NCBI RefSeq assembly: GCF_000803645.1
Contig: NZ_CP009123.1
Span: 1 to 64,000, forward strand
Source of the DNA: Sphingopyxis fribergensis
GTDB taxonomy: Bacteria > Pseudomonadota > Alphaproteobacteria > Sphingomonadales > Sphingomonadaceae
Length of the DNA stretch: 64,000 nt
Direction of reading: 5' to 3'
Under the pieces are notes generated by a model. It was not told the DNA's origin. It saw only the letters and a program-made list of their open reading frames with translations, and did no database searches. The translations under genes were made by a program, and so were the position numbers. Of this stretch, positions 51,841 through 60,259 are shown one piece after another. Numbering within the stretch: position 1 is the first letter of the stretch; each line of letters opens with the position of its first letter.

Positions 51841-54227
51841 TCCATGTCCATGCCGAGGTCGTCGCTGCCGCGGGCCATGCCGTCAGCGCCGAGCTCGGCA
51901 CCGCCGGCGCGGCGATGCTCACTCTCCCCGAAGTCCATCCGGGATTCGCGGCGGGCCAGTTCGCCACTTCGCTCTTCAGTCGGATCCTTGGCGCCGCGAA
52001 GCCGCTCCTTATAGGAAAGCGCATCCTGCCGGCCGCTACTGCCGGTGGCCGCATTGCGAGGGATGGCACCATTCGGCGCAACGTCGTCGATCGACCGCTT
52101 GGCCAATGAACCGGCGGGATGCAGATTGACTGGCTCCCCGATCAGATCCGACCGACTATCCGAACTCCCACGACCAACATCCAGTACGTCGCGCGCGCGG
52201 ATCCCGCGCCCCTCCTGCAGGTCTGCGGCTTCGGGACGGCCGCTCCATTCCGCCGCCAAAGTGGTTCCGGGTTCGGGACGGTCGTTCGCGATGTCCTGAC
52301 CGCCCCCCTCTTCCCCATCGCCTTCACTATCGTCCTCTACGATCGGCTCCAGCTCGGGCGGCGCCGGAGCCTTGATGAACCCTTCGGCAACCGGCGAAAA
52401 GCCGACATAGGGGAACGACACTAAAGTCGCAGGAAACTTCTCGGGAAACCGAACATAGGCGTTGAGATTGGGAAGGCTGGTGATGTCATCGGCGATCACC
52501 AGCGCTTCCTCTTTGGTCGTCGGCGAGATCGTCGACGCGTCGCGAGTTTGGTGCGCGCCGTAGCTGTAGGATTCGTCCATTGTACGAACTTTGCGAAACC
52601 CGATCAGGCGCGAGCATTCCTCGGCCGTATCCCGATCGGTGGTGCGAAGCATGATCTTCGTGTTGGTCAAACTGATGATATTGCGGGCGCCATCCTCACC
52701 ATATGGGGCCCGGAGCCCGGCAAAATTGTGGAGCCCAAGAACGAACGCGCCGCCGAAACTGCGTGCTGTCTGAAGCCCGCGCTCAAGAGCCGGCAACTTG
52801 TGGAGCGCCGCCAATTCGTCGAAGATGTACCAGGTCCGAAGTTGGCGCGAATGGGGGAGCGTCATGATCGTATTGATCGCGATATTCATCCAAAGCGTCA
52901 GCAGCGACTTCGACATATCGAGATCGGCATATCGCGCCGTGATGAACAGGATCGACGCTTTACCATCGTCGCGTTCGACCCAATTCTTGATGGAGAACGG
53001 CTCACCGTTATCGGGCAGAAAGCGGATGCTTTCAGCATGGGCGTTGAGCACGGCCCGGATCGATTGCGCCATCTTTGCCGCGTCGGGAGAAATGAGCGGA
53101 TCGGCAACCGTGCCCTTTAGGCTTTCGTAGATCTTCTTGAGGCTCGCCTTCAACAGTTCATCTGAGAGGTGCCGGTTCGTTCCCTTCCCCTTCTTCTTCA
53201 GATTATCGCACATTTCGACAAACAGGGTACGCGCGGCCTTCTCCCAAAAGCCTCCGTCCGATCCATGGTCGGCGGGAATAAGTGCTGTCGCGGCGTTCAC
53301 GAATTCACTGCGAGATTCGCAATCATTGAACAGCGACCATGACTCGCAGCGCGCGTCATTAAGGTTCAGAACATGGTCCCGATCGGGGTCGTAGAACGCT
53401 TCCATATAATGGCCGGTAAGATCGAATAGCACGCACCGGTCGCCCCGCTCTATCGCTTGCGCCACGAGCTGGCGAATGAGCGTGGTCTTGCCCGTGCCTG
53501 TCGTGCCCGTGAGCATGACATGGCTCTGTTCGAAGCCATAAGGGAACGGCAACGTCGCAATCTTGTACGGAAAGATGACCCCCGCAGCCTTGCGCTCCGC
53601 AAGCGGCAAGGCTTCGACCTGAGCGAGCGTCAAATCGGGGAACGCCTCCTTCGCGCGAGTCCGAACGCGGTCAAGGTTATGACGATCGAGCATCATCTTG
53701 AGAACGTCATACTCGACGATCTCCACGCCGCGTTCGTGGTGATCGGCAAGAATGGACTCTCCCCGATCGCGTGCCCACGGAATGAACCACAACGCGAAAG
53801 CCCCGGCGCCGGCGCTCGCGAAGAACAAGCTTCCGAACAAGGCGTTCATCAGCTTTGCCCACGCAACCTGCACGTCCGGGATATAGGGAACATAGCCCAT
53901 GTAGGTTGGATAGATGCTACCGTCACGAAGCGTGACGTTGGCGCGCTTCATTTCGTCGAGGCCAATGAAGTCCCAGGTTGCCGCGAGCGCCTTGGTGCCG
54001 AGCATCTGGAACTCATAATCATCGAGAATGAGTGTCAGTTTGACCCAGGTGAATGCGGCCAGCAGACCGAACCAGACGAACAAGGGCACGCGCGCGCCGC
54101 GCCACCACATCGAGAACTGATGCCCTATGAGCTGCGAACCGCGGGTGAAGTTGCCAGAGTTGCGATTGGCTTCGCCGTGACTTGACCATGAGCGCGGATG
54201 GCGGGGGCGTGACGGCCTATCTGTCAT
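51837..54227 (-). CDS. traD: Type IV coupling protein TraD
   Basis: A 796-residue inner-membrane ATPase that delivers the TraI-DNA complex to the channel. Two N-terminal membrane segments (PLFVWFGLLAAFTWVKLTL and ALFGSLFFASAGAGAFALWF), then Walker A GTTGTGKTTLIR (near residue 245), Walker B WYIFDELAALHKLP and a long acidic, variable C-terminal tail (from about 610). Longer starts at 54248 and 54272 (GTG) are possible; 54227 gives MTDRPSRPRHPRSW, overlapping the stop of the RHH gene. It overlaps traI by 4 bp. Confidence 0.93.
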   Translation of the reverse strand: MTDRPSRPRHPRSWSSHGEANRNSGNFTRGSQLIGHQFSMWWRGARVPLFVWFGLLAAFTWVKLTLILDDYEFQMLGTKALAATWDFIGLDEMKRANVTLRDGSIYPTYMGYVPYIPDVQVAWAKLMNALFGSLFFASAGAGAFALWFIPWARDRGESILADHHERGVEIVEYDVLKMMLDRHNLDRVRTRAKEAFPDLTLAQVEALPLAERKAAGVIFPYKIATLPFPYGFEQSHVMLTGTTGTGKTTLIRQLVAQAIERGDRCVLFDLTGHYMEAFYDPDRDHVLNLNDARCESWSLFNDCESRSEFVNAATALIPADHGSDGGFWEKAARTLFVEMCDNLKKKGKGTNRHLSDELLKASLKKIYESLKGTVADPLISPDAAKMAQSIRAVLNAHAESIRFLPDNGEPFSIKNWVERDDGKASILFITARYADLDMSKSLLTLWMNIAINTIMTLPHSRQLRTWYIFDELAALHKLPALERGLQTARSFGGAFVLGLHNFAGLRAPYGEDGARNIISLTNTKIMLRTTDRDTAEECSRLIGFRKVRTMDESYSYGAHQTRDASTISPTTKEEALVIADDITSLPNLNAYVRFPEKFPATLVSFPYVGFSPVAEGFIKAPAPPELEPIVEDDSEGDGEEGGGQDIANDRPEPGTTLAAEWSGRPEAADLQEGRGIRARDVLDVGRGSSDSRSDLIGEPVNLHPAGSLAKRSIDDVAPNGAIPRNAATGSSGRQDALSYKERLRGAKDPTEERSGELARRESRMDFGESEHRRAGGAELGADGMARGSDDLGMDMD

Positions 54228-54501
54228 GGTGACGGTCCATTCGTGCATCCACCATTGCGAGAAATTCGTCACGCCGATCAGGCGCGTTCGTCCTCACCCA
54301 TTCATCGGCAACGAGCTGCACATACTCGCATATGATAGCCATCCGTTGCGGATTGAACTGGGGACGATCCCGGTCCGCCAGGAAGCTGTTTACGATGCGA
54401 CGGACAAGCTCTGACTTGGTAATGCCTTCCGACTTGGCGAGCTCGTTTAGAGCAAGCCAAGCTGAAGGCGAGAGCGCAACAGAACGACGATGAAATTCCA
54501 A
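54217..54501 (-). CDS. RHH-type relaxosome accessory protein
   Basis: A 94-residue protein with an N-terminal ribbon-helix-helix: strand FHRRSVALSPSAWL, then LNELAKSEGITKSELVRRIVNSFL. The C-terminal half is helical. It is first in the RHH-traD-traI operon and lies beside the hairpin-rich candidate oriT, the position of TraM/TrwA-like DNA-binding proteins that help TraI nick DNA and contact TraD. The stop overlaps the probable traD start. Confidence 0.75.
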   Translation of the reverse strand: MEFHRRSVALSPSAWLALNELAKSEGITKSELVRRIVNSFLADRDRPQFNPQRMAIICEYVQLVADEWVRTNAPDRRDEFLAMVDARMDRHHDR

Positions 54502-54607
54502 ACCACCCTCCCTCTCAGGGGTAGGCGGTGGGTTCTTGCGAAAGGCGAAACTCGGATATCAGCGACCGGAACTAGGGTCAAGCTGGCCGACAGTCGCAGA
54601 AATTGCT

Positions 54608-54726
54608 GGTGCAATTTGCACCCCGATCAGGTCTTCAAACCGACCGGAATTCGCCACTTTTGGCGGGTGTCGATTGCACCCCGATATAGGGTGGCACATG
54701 CACCCCTTCGGGTGCGTTATGCACCC
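54608..54726. repeat. TGCACC boxes, direct and inverted
   Basis: TTGCACCCCGAT at 54616 and 54674, ATGCACCCC at 54698, ATGCACCCT at 54719, and inverted copies at 54608-54614 and 54710-54715. Spacing between the direct copies is 58, 24 and 21 bp. They may bind the RHH protein. Confidence 0.55.
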
Positions 54727-55109
54727 TCACATTTCCCTGCGTTTCCGCTGGGTTTTGAGCTTCGCGAATTGCGGCTTGCCGCATACCGTGTGCATCTCAG
54801 AATGAGATATCCCCGAAGCGGGTCTCTCATTCTGCTTATCGGAGGGAATCCGGGCATAGCCCGTCAGCTTGCCTGTAATCTGGGCACATTCGTGCCCGGT
54901 TCGGGCACGAGAGTTCAGGCCTGCATGAGGCGCTAGCCCCGCCAGACATTTGCTGATCGCTTGTCCGCATGCGGGCAGCGTAATCGGCAACGCTCGTTTG
55001 ATTGACGATGCCGAATAGGTTGCCTGCTGGAACCACGATATGGATCATCCGCTTGGTCGGATGACCGATCGATCGCGACGCCCTGTTGGACCGATCGCCA
55101 ACAAGCGCA

Positions 55110-55148
55110 TTGCGTTTTGGGAGCGCGAAGCGTGAACCCAAAACGCAA
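55110..55148. repeat. 12-bp perfect inverted repeat
   Basis: TTGCGTTTTGGG (55110-55121) and CCCAAAACGCAA (55137-55148) with a 15-base loop. Relaxase sites commonly lie beside such arms. Confidence 0.6.
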
Positions 55149-55316
55149 CTCATTCTGTCGCCGGCGGGGAGTCAAACCGGCACCCTTCCGTGTCCATTCC
55201 CTGTCCGATTTCGTAACGCCGCGGACAGACGTCGTGTACCTGTTTCGGTGCTGGATTATCGCCCGTATCGTGATAGCAGTGCGCAAAGATTGGATAGGCT
55301 GAAGCGGAGTAAAACG

Positions 55317-55577
55317 ATGCCAAGGGCGAAGAAAATCGAAGGCAATCTGGATGCGATTGCGGCGAGACGCGCAGAGCTGGAAGCCGAACTTGCGCGGGTG
55401 ACGGAAGCGGAACGCCGAGCCCGCGAAGCGGAGCGCGATGCGGGACGTGATGTACTTCTCGCCGCACTGGGAAAGGTGAAGATTGCCCGGATGGATCGAA
55501 GCGAAGCTACGGCCATTGCGAAGGCGATCGAGAAGCATGGCGCAAAGAGGATCGCGGAGAAGTTGGACACGCTCTGA
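55317..55577 (+). CDS. DUF6437-like small coiled-coil protein
   Basis: An 86-residue basic protein starting MPRAKKIEGNLDAIAARRAE, with a heptad-like helical stretch (residues 10-45) rich in Arg, Glu and Ala, then a second part MDRSEATAIAKAIEKHGAKR. It is similar to small proteins (DUF6437) common on sphingomonad plasmids; function unknown. GCGGAG lies before the ATG. It is the first gene on the far side of the candidate oriT. Confidence 0.6.
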   Translation: MPRAKKIEGNLDAIAARRAELEAELARVTEAERRAREAERDAGRDVLLAALGKVKIARMDRSEATAIAKAIEKHGAKRIAEKLDTL

Positions 55578-55658
55578 GGCGATCGGCGATGTGCTGGTTG
55601 CGAGCAAACCGAGGCAACGAGTGAAGGCGATCGTGCCTATACCCGGAGAGATGCGCAA

Positions 55659-55820
55659 ATGGCGAAGGGCCGCGTGCCGCCGATGCGAACCGGCGGGCAC
55701 CTTCCCGCCGTGAGCGAGGCGGTCACAGGCGCGCGGCTTGCAAAGCGAAAGGGTCGGTCGTCGCCGGCCCACACATGGGTGTTCGTTAAATGGCGTCGGG
55801 AGATCTTCGCCGTTGGCTGA
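55659..55820 (+). CDS. Possible 53-residue basic protein
   Basis: An ATG with GGAGAG eight bases upstream opens a short frame, MAKGRVPPMRTGGHLPAVSE, ending WRREIFAVG. No family recognised. It overlaps an opposite-strand candidate (55880-55945 and beyond), so only one of them may be real. Confidence 0.3.
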   Translation: MAKGRVPPMRTGGHLPAVSEAVTGARLAKRKGRSSPAHTWVFVKWRREIFAVG

Positions 55821-55879
55821 CCTTACTGCCAGACTCTCGGCAAAGGCGAACATTGGCTGTTCGTCGGGATCGTCGAAAT

Positions 55880-55945
55880 TCATCTCGATCTGATCCCTGC
55901 GTCATATGCGAGCGCGCGATAATCGTCGTAGAGTTCGGTTTCCAT
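55880..55945 (-). CDS. Possible 21-residue leader peptide downstream of ssb
   Basis: ATG at 55945 follows AGGAGACGCATC, an excellent ribosome site. The peptide begins METELYDDYRALAYDAGIRS and stops as ATGA, where a second start (55883, MNFDDPDEQPMFAFAESLAV) begins a longer frame that runs through non-coding-looking sequence. It may be a short coupled pair or a frameshifted small gene. Confidence 0.35.
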   Translation of the reverse strand: METELYDDYRALAYDAGIRSR

Positions 55946-55966
55946 GATGCGTCTCCTGGGAAAACT

Positions 55967-55996
55967 GAAGGGGCGGACGTAGCCGCCCCGAGAGGT
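55967..55996 (-). terminator. Terminator after ssb
   Basis: On the minus strand GGGGCGG-loop-CCGCCCC (55970-55989) is followed by TTCAGTTTT, directly after the ssb stop at 55997. Confidence 0.65.
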
Positions 55997-56368
55997 TCAG
56001 AAGGGAACGTGATCGTCGTCTTCAGCGGGCGGCGTATCGTTCGTGGTCGTCGCCTGTTCGCCCTTCCGGCGCTCGATGGTGAAGTCGTTGACGGTCAGGT
56101 CCACGTTATAGTGGCGAACGCCGTTCCGCTCGTAGCTGCTCTGTCCAACGCGACCTTCGAAGGTCACCAGGTCGCCGACGCCGATTTCTGTTACGCGTTC
56201 ATGCTGTTTCTTGAAGAGCGTGACGCGGTTCCAGACGGTGCGATCCTTCCAGTTGTCATCCTTGTCCTTGTAGGGATATTTGGTGGCGACATCGATGTGC
56301 GCGACCTTCTCCTTGGCGTCGATCTTTCCGATACGGCCAGTGATGATGAAGTCGGCTTTCTGTTTCAT
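55997..56368 (-). CDS. ssb: Single-stranded DNA-binding protein
   Basis: A 123-residue protein with an OB-fold (ITGRIGKIDAKEKVAHIDVA, WNRVTLFKKQHERV, GDLVTFEGRVGQSSYERNG) and an acidic C-terminus DDDHVPF, the partner-binding tail of SSB. It is shorter than chromosomal SSB because the Gly/Pro linker is brief. It coats entering or replicating plasmid DNA. The start at 56368 has AGGAGA seven bases upstream. Its leader contains the 71-nt structured element (56432-56502), 63 bp from the start codon. Confidence 0.85.
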   Translation of the reverse strand: MKQKADFIITGRIGKIDAKEKVAHIDVATKYPYKDKDDNWKDRTVWNRVTLFKKQHERVTEIGVGDLVTFEGRVGQSSYERNGVRHYNVDLTVNDFTIERRKGEQATTTNDTPPAEDDDHVPF

Positions 56369-56431
56369 GGCTTGTCTCCTTGGGTGGTGTCGTTGCTGAC
56401 GCACTTCGAGGAGGCGGCCGCTCGCCGCGGG

Positions 56432-56502
56432 CAAGCTGAAAGACGGAGGCTCCGCCGCGCAGCGGTGGAAACCGTAGGCCCAAAGGGCTGGTTTTCTGCT
56501 TG
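56432..56502 (-). ncRNA. 71-nt structured leader element, copy 1 (upstream of ssb)
   Basis: Read on the minus strand, ends pair as CAAGC-A-GAAA with TTTC-A-GCTTG (nine pairs around an A/A mismatch). Inside are hairpins ACC-GCCC-TTT-GGGC-GGT, CCGC-TGC-GCGG and CGGAG-C-CTCCG. It is 66/71 identical to 61074-61144. Of the five differences, four fall in predicted loops or linkers and one beside a stem end. Confidence 0.6.
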
Positions 56503-56807
56503 AGGGTCGATAGACCCGTCCCGCGAAAGGCGGGCGAGCTGTCTACGTGCGTCAGACAGCAACGAGGCCGCCCAAGGAGGCGAGCTGCAGGGAGCCATTC
56601 AGGCTGGCCGCGCTCGCTGAAGATCGATCGGGACGGTCCTGCCTATGGTGGCGCATCGATCCCCGATGGGGGCGAAAGTGGAACCGCCGCACTTTGGTCC
56701 GCACGGTCATCGGAGGCACAGCGGCCAACCCGTCGGGCCGGATTGCTGATCTTCGCCGATCGCGACGCAGCGCATCGGACAGCCTTCGACAGTATCGGGC
56801 AGACTGG
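56503..56807. other. 305-bp region with no firm gene
   Basis: Open frames exist on the plus strand (for example from 56547) but overlap the antisense toxin gene and lack a credible start. The region is GC-rich and includes the upstream edge of the ssb leader. Confidence 0.3.
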
Positions 56808-57275
56808 CTATTCGGAGCGGTGCGTTGGATTGATGCGGGCGCTGATTACATTATCGAGCACCCGCCGCCAAAGTGCCTCGGGCATGATGCCGATGAAGGG
56901 CGAGCCGTCAGCTGCGCCTCGTACGTCAGGTCCAACCCAGGTGAACTCGTTGAGGTCGTTCCATACGATCCGCGAACGGTCGTCCAGTCCCAGGTGCTCC
57001 GTCACCCGGGGCGGGATCGCTATCGAGAGGCCAGGGTCATAGTTACGCGTCGTTATCGGCGCGGTGATGACGCGTAGCTGGCCCCGAGCCCGGAACGTGC
57101 TGAGAACGAGGCAGGGCCGAATCTTGCGGCCGTCCTCAAGCCCGCGCTCCTTTTCGGCGCGCCAGAGATACACGTACTGGATGACGTCAGTGGGGAGCGG
57201 CTCAGTCCATGAGCTCGTTAAGGGCGACGGCTTCGGGGCGCGCCGTGGCGGTCCGGAGGCTTCGGGTTGCTTCAT
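56808..57275 (-). CDS. PemK/MazF-like toxin
   Basis: A 155-residue protein. From about residue 29 it matches the PemK/MazF endoribonuclease fold: DVIQYVYLWRAEKERG, GRKIRPCLVLS, VITAPITTRN and a strand RIVWNDLNEFTWVGPDV. Known members cleave mRNA until neutralised by the antitoxin. ATG at 57275 has AGGAA seven bases upstream and overlaps the last 25 codons of the antitoxin gene in another frame, giving translational coupling. Confidence 0.8.
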   Translation of the reverse strand: MKQPEASGPPRRAPKPSPLTSSWTEPLPTDVIQYVYLWRAEKERGLEDGRKIRPCLVLSTFRARGQLRVITAPITTRNYDPGLSIAIPPRVTEHLGLDDRSRIVWNDLNEFTWVGPDVRGAADGSPFIGIMPEALWRRVLDNVISARINPTHRSE

Positions 57276-57468
57276 CACTCAATTCCTCGGGCGTGACAGC
57301 GATATGGTCGAGGCGCGCGAGGCGTTCATATTCGGACGCGGGCAACATGACGACGCGGGTGGCGCCGTTGCGCTCGATCCCGATGGGGTGCGTCATGGCT
57401 TCGTCGTAATAGAAGCCGAAGCGCTTCGAAACCTCACTGGAAGTGACCTTTTCGATTGGCAGTTCCAT
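57202..57468 (-). CDS. Phd/YefM-type antitoxin
   Basis: An 88-residue protein: N-terminal DNA-binding region (VTSSEVSKRFGFYYDEAMTH), then the characteristic block GATRVVMLPASEYERL and a flexible acidic C-terminus that would bind the toxin. It precedes and overlaps the PemK/MazF-like gene, the normal order for Phd-type modules. The pair promotes plasmid maintenance. Confidence 0.8.
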   Translation of the reverse strand: MELPIEKVTSSEVSKRFGFYYDEAMTHPIGIERNGATRVVMLPASEYERLARLDHIAVTPEELSDEATRSLRTATARPEAVALNELMD

Positions 57469-57742
57469 GATTCCCTCATCATCTTCATCGTCATGCTGGC
57501 AAACTGAACCTTGCGGCTCTCATCGTCTCGAAAGTCATCATCATCATCGGAATCGCCAACATACGTAATCTACGGAATGTGAGAATTCAACCCCCGCCCG
57601 TGTGCGGGCTGGATCACGGCATGAGGGCTCGGCCCTCTACGCCGGGATCCACTGCGGGCGACGACTAGTCGAACAGCCGCCCGACCAGCTCGGCGCCGTC
57701 GTGCTTCAGCAAGATGACATCGCGGAACTGCGCGGGGGGTCA
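57469..57742. other. 274-bp gap between antitoxin and 57743 gene
   Basis: It must contain the antitoxin promoter on the minus strand. A GC-rich palindromic stretch CCCGCCCGTGTGCGGGC occurs near 57593, which may terminate the minus-strand gene ending at 57743. Confidence 0.4.
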
Positions 57743-58333
57743 TCACCGCACGCCGCGCCGCTTGCGGCGCATCGAGCTGGAGCGCGCGGGCGGGACGGCC
57801 GCGCTCAATTCCGCACGGCGCCGACGTTCCTCGCGGCCCCATTCGGCAAGAAGCGGACTGATGTGCGTCTGGATCATCACGTCCAGTTCGAGGTCCGACA
57901 TCGCCGCGATCTTGGCTTTGCGATCACGCTCCCATTCGACATCGCTACGCGGACGTACCTCGCCCTCGTGAACGATCAGTCGGCCGTCACGAAACATATT
58001 GATGTAGGTCAGCAAATAGCACGCGTTGCCGGGACATTTGCAGCGACCCCAATAGCGGATGAATGCGGCGCGATCCGGTTCGGCGATCGCGCGCAGCTCG
58101 GCGCGCGCGCGCCACCAGTTTCGAGCCTCGCGATCGCGGTTCGCTTGCTGGTTCTCGACGAATGCTCTGCCGCGCGCGTCGAGCAATTCCTCCGGTGTGG
58201 GCTGGCTCTCGGCGATCTCGGCGGCGAAGAGCGGGAATTTCTCGCGATCCAGACGCAGGCGGCGTTCCGCCGCCTTCAATTTCCGGTTCGTCCGCTCGTA
58301 GGCATAGATTCCCTGATGGGGTGTGAAGCGCAT
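57743..58333 (-). CDS. Unrecognised 196-residue plasmid protein
   Basis: A basic protein, start MRFTPHQGIYAYERTNRKLK. It has a long charged helix (AAERRLRLDREKFPLFAAEIAE), the segment RAAFIRYWGRCKCPGNACYLLTYI with three cysteines, and a C-terminal Arg-rich tail. A conserved-looking CKCPGNACY suggests a small metal or structural site. Function unknown. An upstream start at 58381 is less likely. Confidence 0.55.
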   Translation of the reverse strand: MRFTPHQGIYAYERTNRKLKAAERRLRLDREKFPLFAAEIAESQPTPEELLDARGRAFVENQQANRDREARNWWRARAELRAIAEPDRAAFIRYWGRCKCPGNACYLLTYINMFRDGRLIVHEGEVRPRSDVEWERDRKAKIAAMSDLELDVMIQTHISPLLAEWGREERRRRAELSAAVPPARSSSMRRKRRGVR

Positions 58334-58441
58334 AACACGATATCCGACGCAGCGCGGCCACGCTGGGGTGGATGCTCCCACGGCTGCTGCGACAATAAGG
58401 GCTGGGAAAATTACGAAGTGGCGCCGCGAACGGCAGGCGCC

Positions 58442-58747
58442 CTAGTCGGGGCGCCAACGGTCGACCAGATCGGCCATCTGACCGCGATACTGGTCGCCGA
58501 AAGCATCGATGTAGACGGCCCCGCCATGCTGACCGAGAAACGCAAAGACGGTAGCCATGTCAGCGGCAACGTCCCGGTCAACGCCGAACAGGTCAGTCAG
58601 CGGGAAGTTTCCCCACTGGTCGCCGTCCCACCATGCGAGGAGAAAATTCGTGACGCGGGCCGATTGGCCGGTGTCGGCGCGCGCAAGGTCTATCAGGCGG
58701 TTAAGCGCGGACTTCAACTCGGGGTGAGCGAGAATTTCTACATTCAT
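58442..58747 (-). CDS. DUF7673-family protein
   Basis: A 101-residue acidic protein with ARADTGQSARVTNFLLAWWD, FPLTDLFGVDRDVAADMATV and FAFLGQHGGAVY, which matches small plasmid/ICE proteins of the DUF7673 type by memory. Function unknown; it lies in the block of short minus-strand genes between DUF736 and the toxin-antitoxin pair. Confidence 0.65.
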   Translation of the reverse strand: MNVEILAHPELKSALNRLIDLARADTGQSARVTNFLLAWWDGDQWGNFPLTDLFGVDRDVAADMATVFAFLGQHGGAVYIDAFGDQYRGQMADLVDRWRPD

Positions 58748-58804
58748 CGGTTCGGCTCCTTCGGCCCGTGTATCAAGAAAATCGAATGTCGTCAGTTTTT
58801 GGGG

Positions 58805-59149
58805 TCAATCGTCTTTCGAGGCCCGCGCCAGTTCGTGGAAGCGCCAAGCGACATTTTCCGCGAGCACTGCGAGGTGGGGAAGGTCGCAATTCTGAATCTC
58901 TTCCTCGATGCTGATCCGGCGGAGGCTTTCCGCTCGCTGCGCGTCGGTTTCGGTCGGCGCCGTTATCGGCGCCGACGGTGCCGCAATCGTCGGAAAACGC
59001 GTCCACTGCTGGGTGAGCCAAGCAATCAGGCCCGGCTTGTCGGTCGGAACGTCGATCTGTTCCCAGGTCCCGCCGTTCGCGCGGACCAAGCCCGCTGCGT
59101 CACTTTGATTTCCCGTCCATTCGCCAGTGCTGGTCAGATAGAGGCGCAT
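58805..59149 (-). CDS. Unrecognised 114-residue protein
   Basis: Start MRLYLTSTGEWTGNQSDAAG at 59149 behind GGAGAATTACG. The N-terminal half reads as a small beta-rich fold (TWEQIDVPTDKPGLIAWLTQ) and the C-terminal half is an amphipathic helix (RRISIEEEIQNCDLPHLAVL). Not recognised; expressed together with neighbouring minus-strand genes. Confidence 0.6.
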   Translation of the reverse strand: MRLYLTSTGEWTGNQSDAAGLVRANGGTWEQIDVPTDKPGLIAWLTQQWTRFPTIAAPSAPITAPTETDAQRAESLRRISIEEEIQNCDLPHLAVLAENVAWRFHELARASKDD

Positions 59150-59177
59150 CGTAATTCTCCGGGTGGGCGAAATGCGA

Positions 59178-60146
59178 TCAGGCGTGAGCCTGATCGCGGA
59201 TCGCAAAATCTGCGTGTTTGAAGATGGTGAGCGGGACGCCAGCGGCGCGAAGATTCTGCGCGAGATTGATCTGGACGCCGCTGCCTTCGCAAATAACGGC
59301 TTCAACTGGCAGCAATCGCTGAATAGAACGGTTACGCTCGAACGCGGCGCGGTTGCCAAGCTGGCGATTGAGCCGGAAGGCGACAAGCGGCACCCCGCGC
59401 GCTGCGGCCCATGCGGCGCCGATGGCGTCGGCGCCCTTGTGCTGCGCAGTCGTGACAAGCGTCATCGCGGGAATGCGGGCCTTGATCGCGTCCAGACGAT
59501 CCCAAAGCGCCTTATGCTCGGTCCAGTCCTGCCCGCCCGACAAAACGACAACCGGACCAGTCGGGGCGTGTGCTTCCCGTTTTTCCACCGCGCGCGCTGC
59601 GAGAAAGTCGCGCGCGTCGATCTGCGAGGCGGTCAAGGTGCGGCCCGTTCGGCTGCCGGTGGTAGCGGACCAAGGCTGGCCGCATTCGACGCGGTAAATC
59701 TCGGCGGCGTGGTCGCGCATCGCGCAGATCGCCGCGACGGCTTCATGAAGCGACTGGCAAAGGCGCTGCGTCTCCTCGACCTTCACCGCGTGGATTTCGG
59801 AAGGGTCCATGATGCGCGCCAGCTCGCCAAGCTCGCGCGCGGCGTCATCCTCTTGGCGTGAAAGCTGCTGCGCCACCTTGTGGAAGCTGTTGACGATCCC
59901 CCAAGCGATGCGAGGTGCGACAGGTGCAAGGCGCGTATCGGCGAAGAGGTTGAAAATCTCGCCGGTGACGTGGGCAGCAACGGCGCGCGCTGCATCGCCG
60001 TCGGGCAAGTCGTCGGCCGTGGGTTCGTCGTGGATGGAAAGCTGGCTGGCGGCAATTTCGCTGGTGAAAGCGCCCGCGAAGGCGTCGGCGCTGGTAAGGC
60101 TGGCGTAATGTTCTGCAAGGTCGGCGAAGTTATCGAAGCGGGCCAT
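59178..60146 (-). CDS. DUF2493 (SLOG/YspA-like) protein
   Basis: A 322-residue protein. The C-terminal half (from about 190) carries the DUF2493 Rossmann-like motif VVVLSGGQDWTEHKALWDRL, then TLVTTAQHKGADAIGAAWAA and GVPLVAFRLNRQLGNRAAFERN, typical of SLOG nucleotide-binding domains. The N-terminal half is helical and starts MARFDNFADLAEHYASLTSA with AGGAAA before the ATG. SLOG proteins sense nucleotide-derived ligands. It is common in plasmid and ICE leading regions. Confidence 0.75.
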   Translation of the reverse strand: MARFDNFADLAEHYASLTSADAFAGAFTSEIAASQLSIHDEPTADDLPDGDAARAVAAHVTGEIFNLFADTRLAPVAPRIAWGIVNSFHKVAQQLSRQEDDAARELGELARIMDPSEIHAVKVEETQRLCQSLHEAVAAICAMRDHAAEIYRVECGQPWSATTGSRTGRTLTASQIDARDFLAARAVEKREAHAPTGPVVVLSGGQDWTEHKALWDRLDAIKARIPAMTLVTTAQHKGADAIGAAWAAARGVPLVAFRLNRQLGNRAAFERNRSIQRLLPVEAVICEGSGVQINLAQNLRAAGVPLTIFKHADFAIRDQAHA

Positions 60147-60220
60147 GATGAAATTTCCTGTTCGCCGCTTCGGAAAATGGATAAGCATCGAAGCGGACAT
60201 TGACCAATGTTCAGCCATGA

Positions 60221-60259
60221 GAGGCCGGAAGAGCTAGACCCTCTCCCGGCCTCCTTCAT
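60221..60259 (-). terminator. Hairpin after the DUF736 gene
   Basis: GAGGCCGG (60221-60228) and CCGGCCTC (60246-60253) pair perfectly, with an inner GAG/CTC step, between the stop of the DUF736 gene and the DUF2493 gene. No long T-run. Confidence 0.45.

Larger units (their letters stand above)
54502..55316. other. oriT: Candidate oriT / structured non-coding region
   Basis: About 815 bp with no supported gene but many palindromes: GGTGCAA-T-TTGCACC (54608-54622), repeated TGCACCCC boxes (54617, 54675, 54699 and a TGCACCCT at 54720), nested hairpins around 54700-54726, a 10-bp stem CAGAATGAGA/TCTCATTCTG (54798-54834) enclosing CCCG-AAG-CGGG, GGGCAC/GTGCCC pairs at 54882-54908, and a 12-bp stem at 55110-55148. 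Position between the traI/traD operon and the leading-region genes fits an oriT, but no nic site was recognised. Confidence 0.5.

Noticed and set aside
54933-55883. 316-codon minus-strand open frame starting MNFDDPDEQPMF
   Set aside because: Only the first 40 or so codons look coding; the rest crosses the DUF6437-like gene and the 12-bp inverted repeat, so the full frame is not a gene.
56432-56502. Reading the repeated 71-nt element as the end of a small protein gene
   Set aside because: Both copies keep open frames because they are nearly identical, but no frame has a start codon with a ribosome site and the flanks of the shared peptide are unrelated.
57602-59221. 539-codon plus-strand open frame
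   Set aside because: It runs antisense over at least three minus-strand genes with good ribosome sites and has the composition of a high-GC shadow frame.
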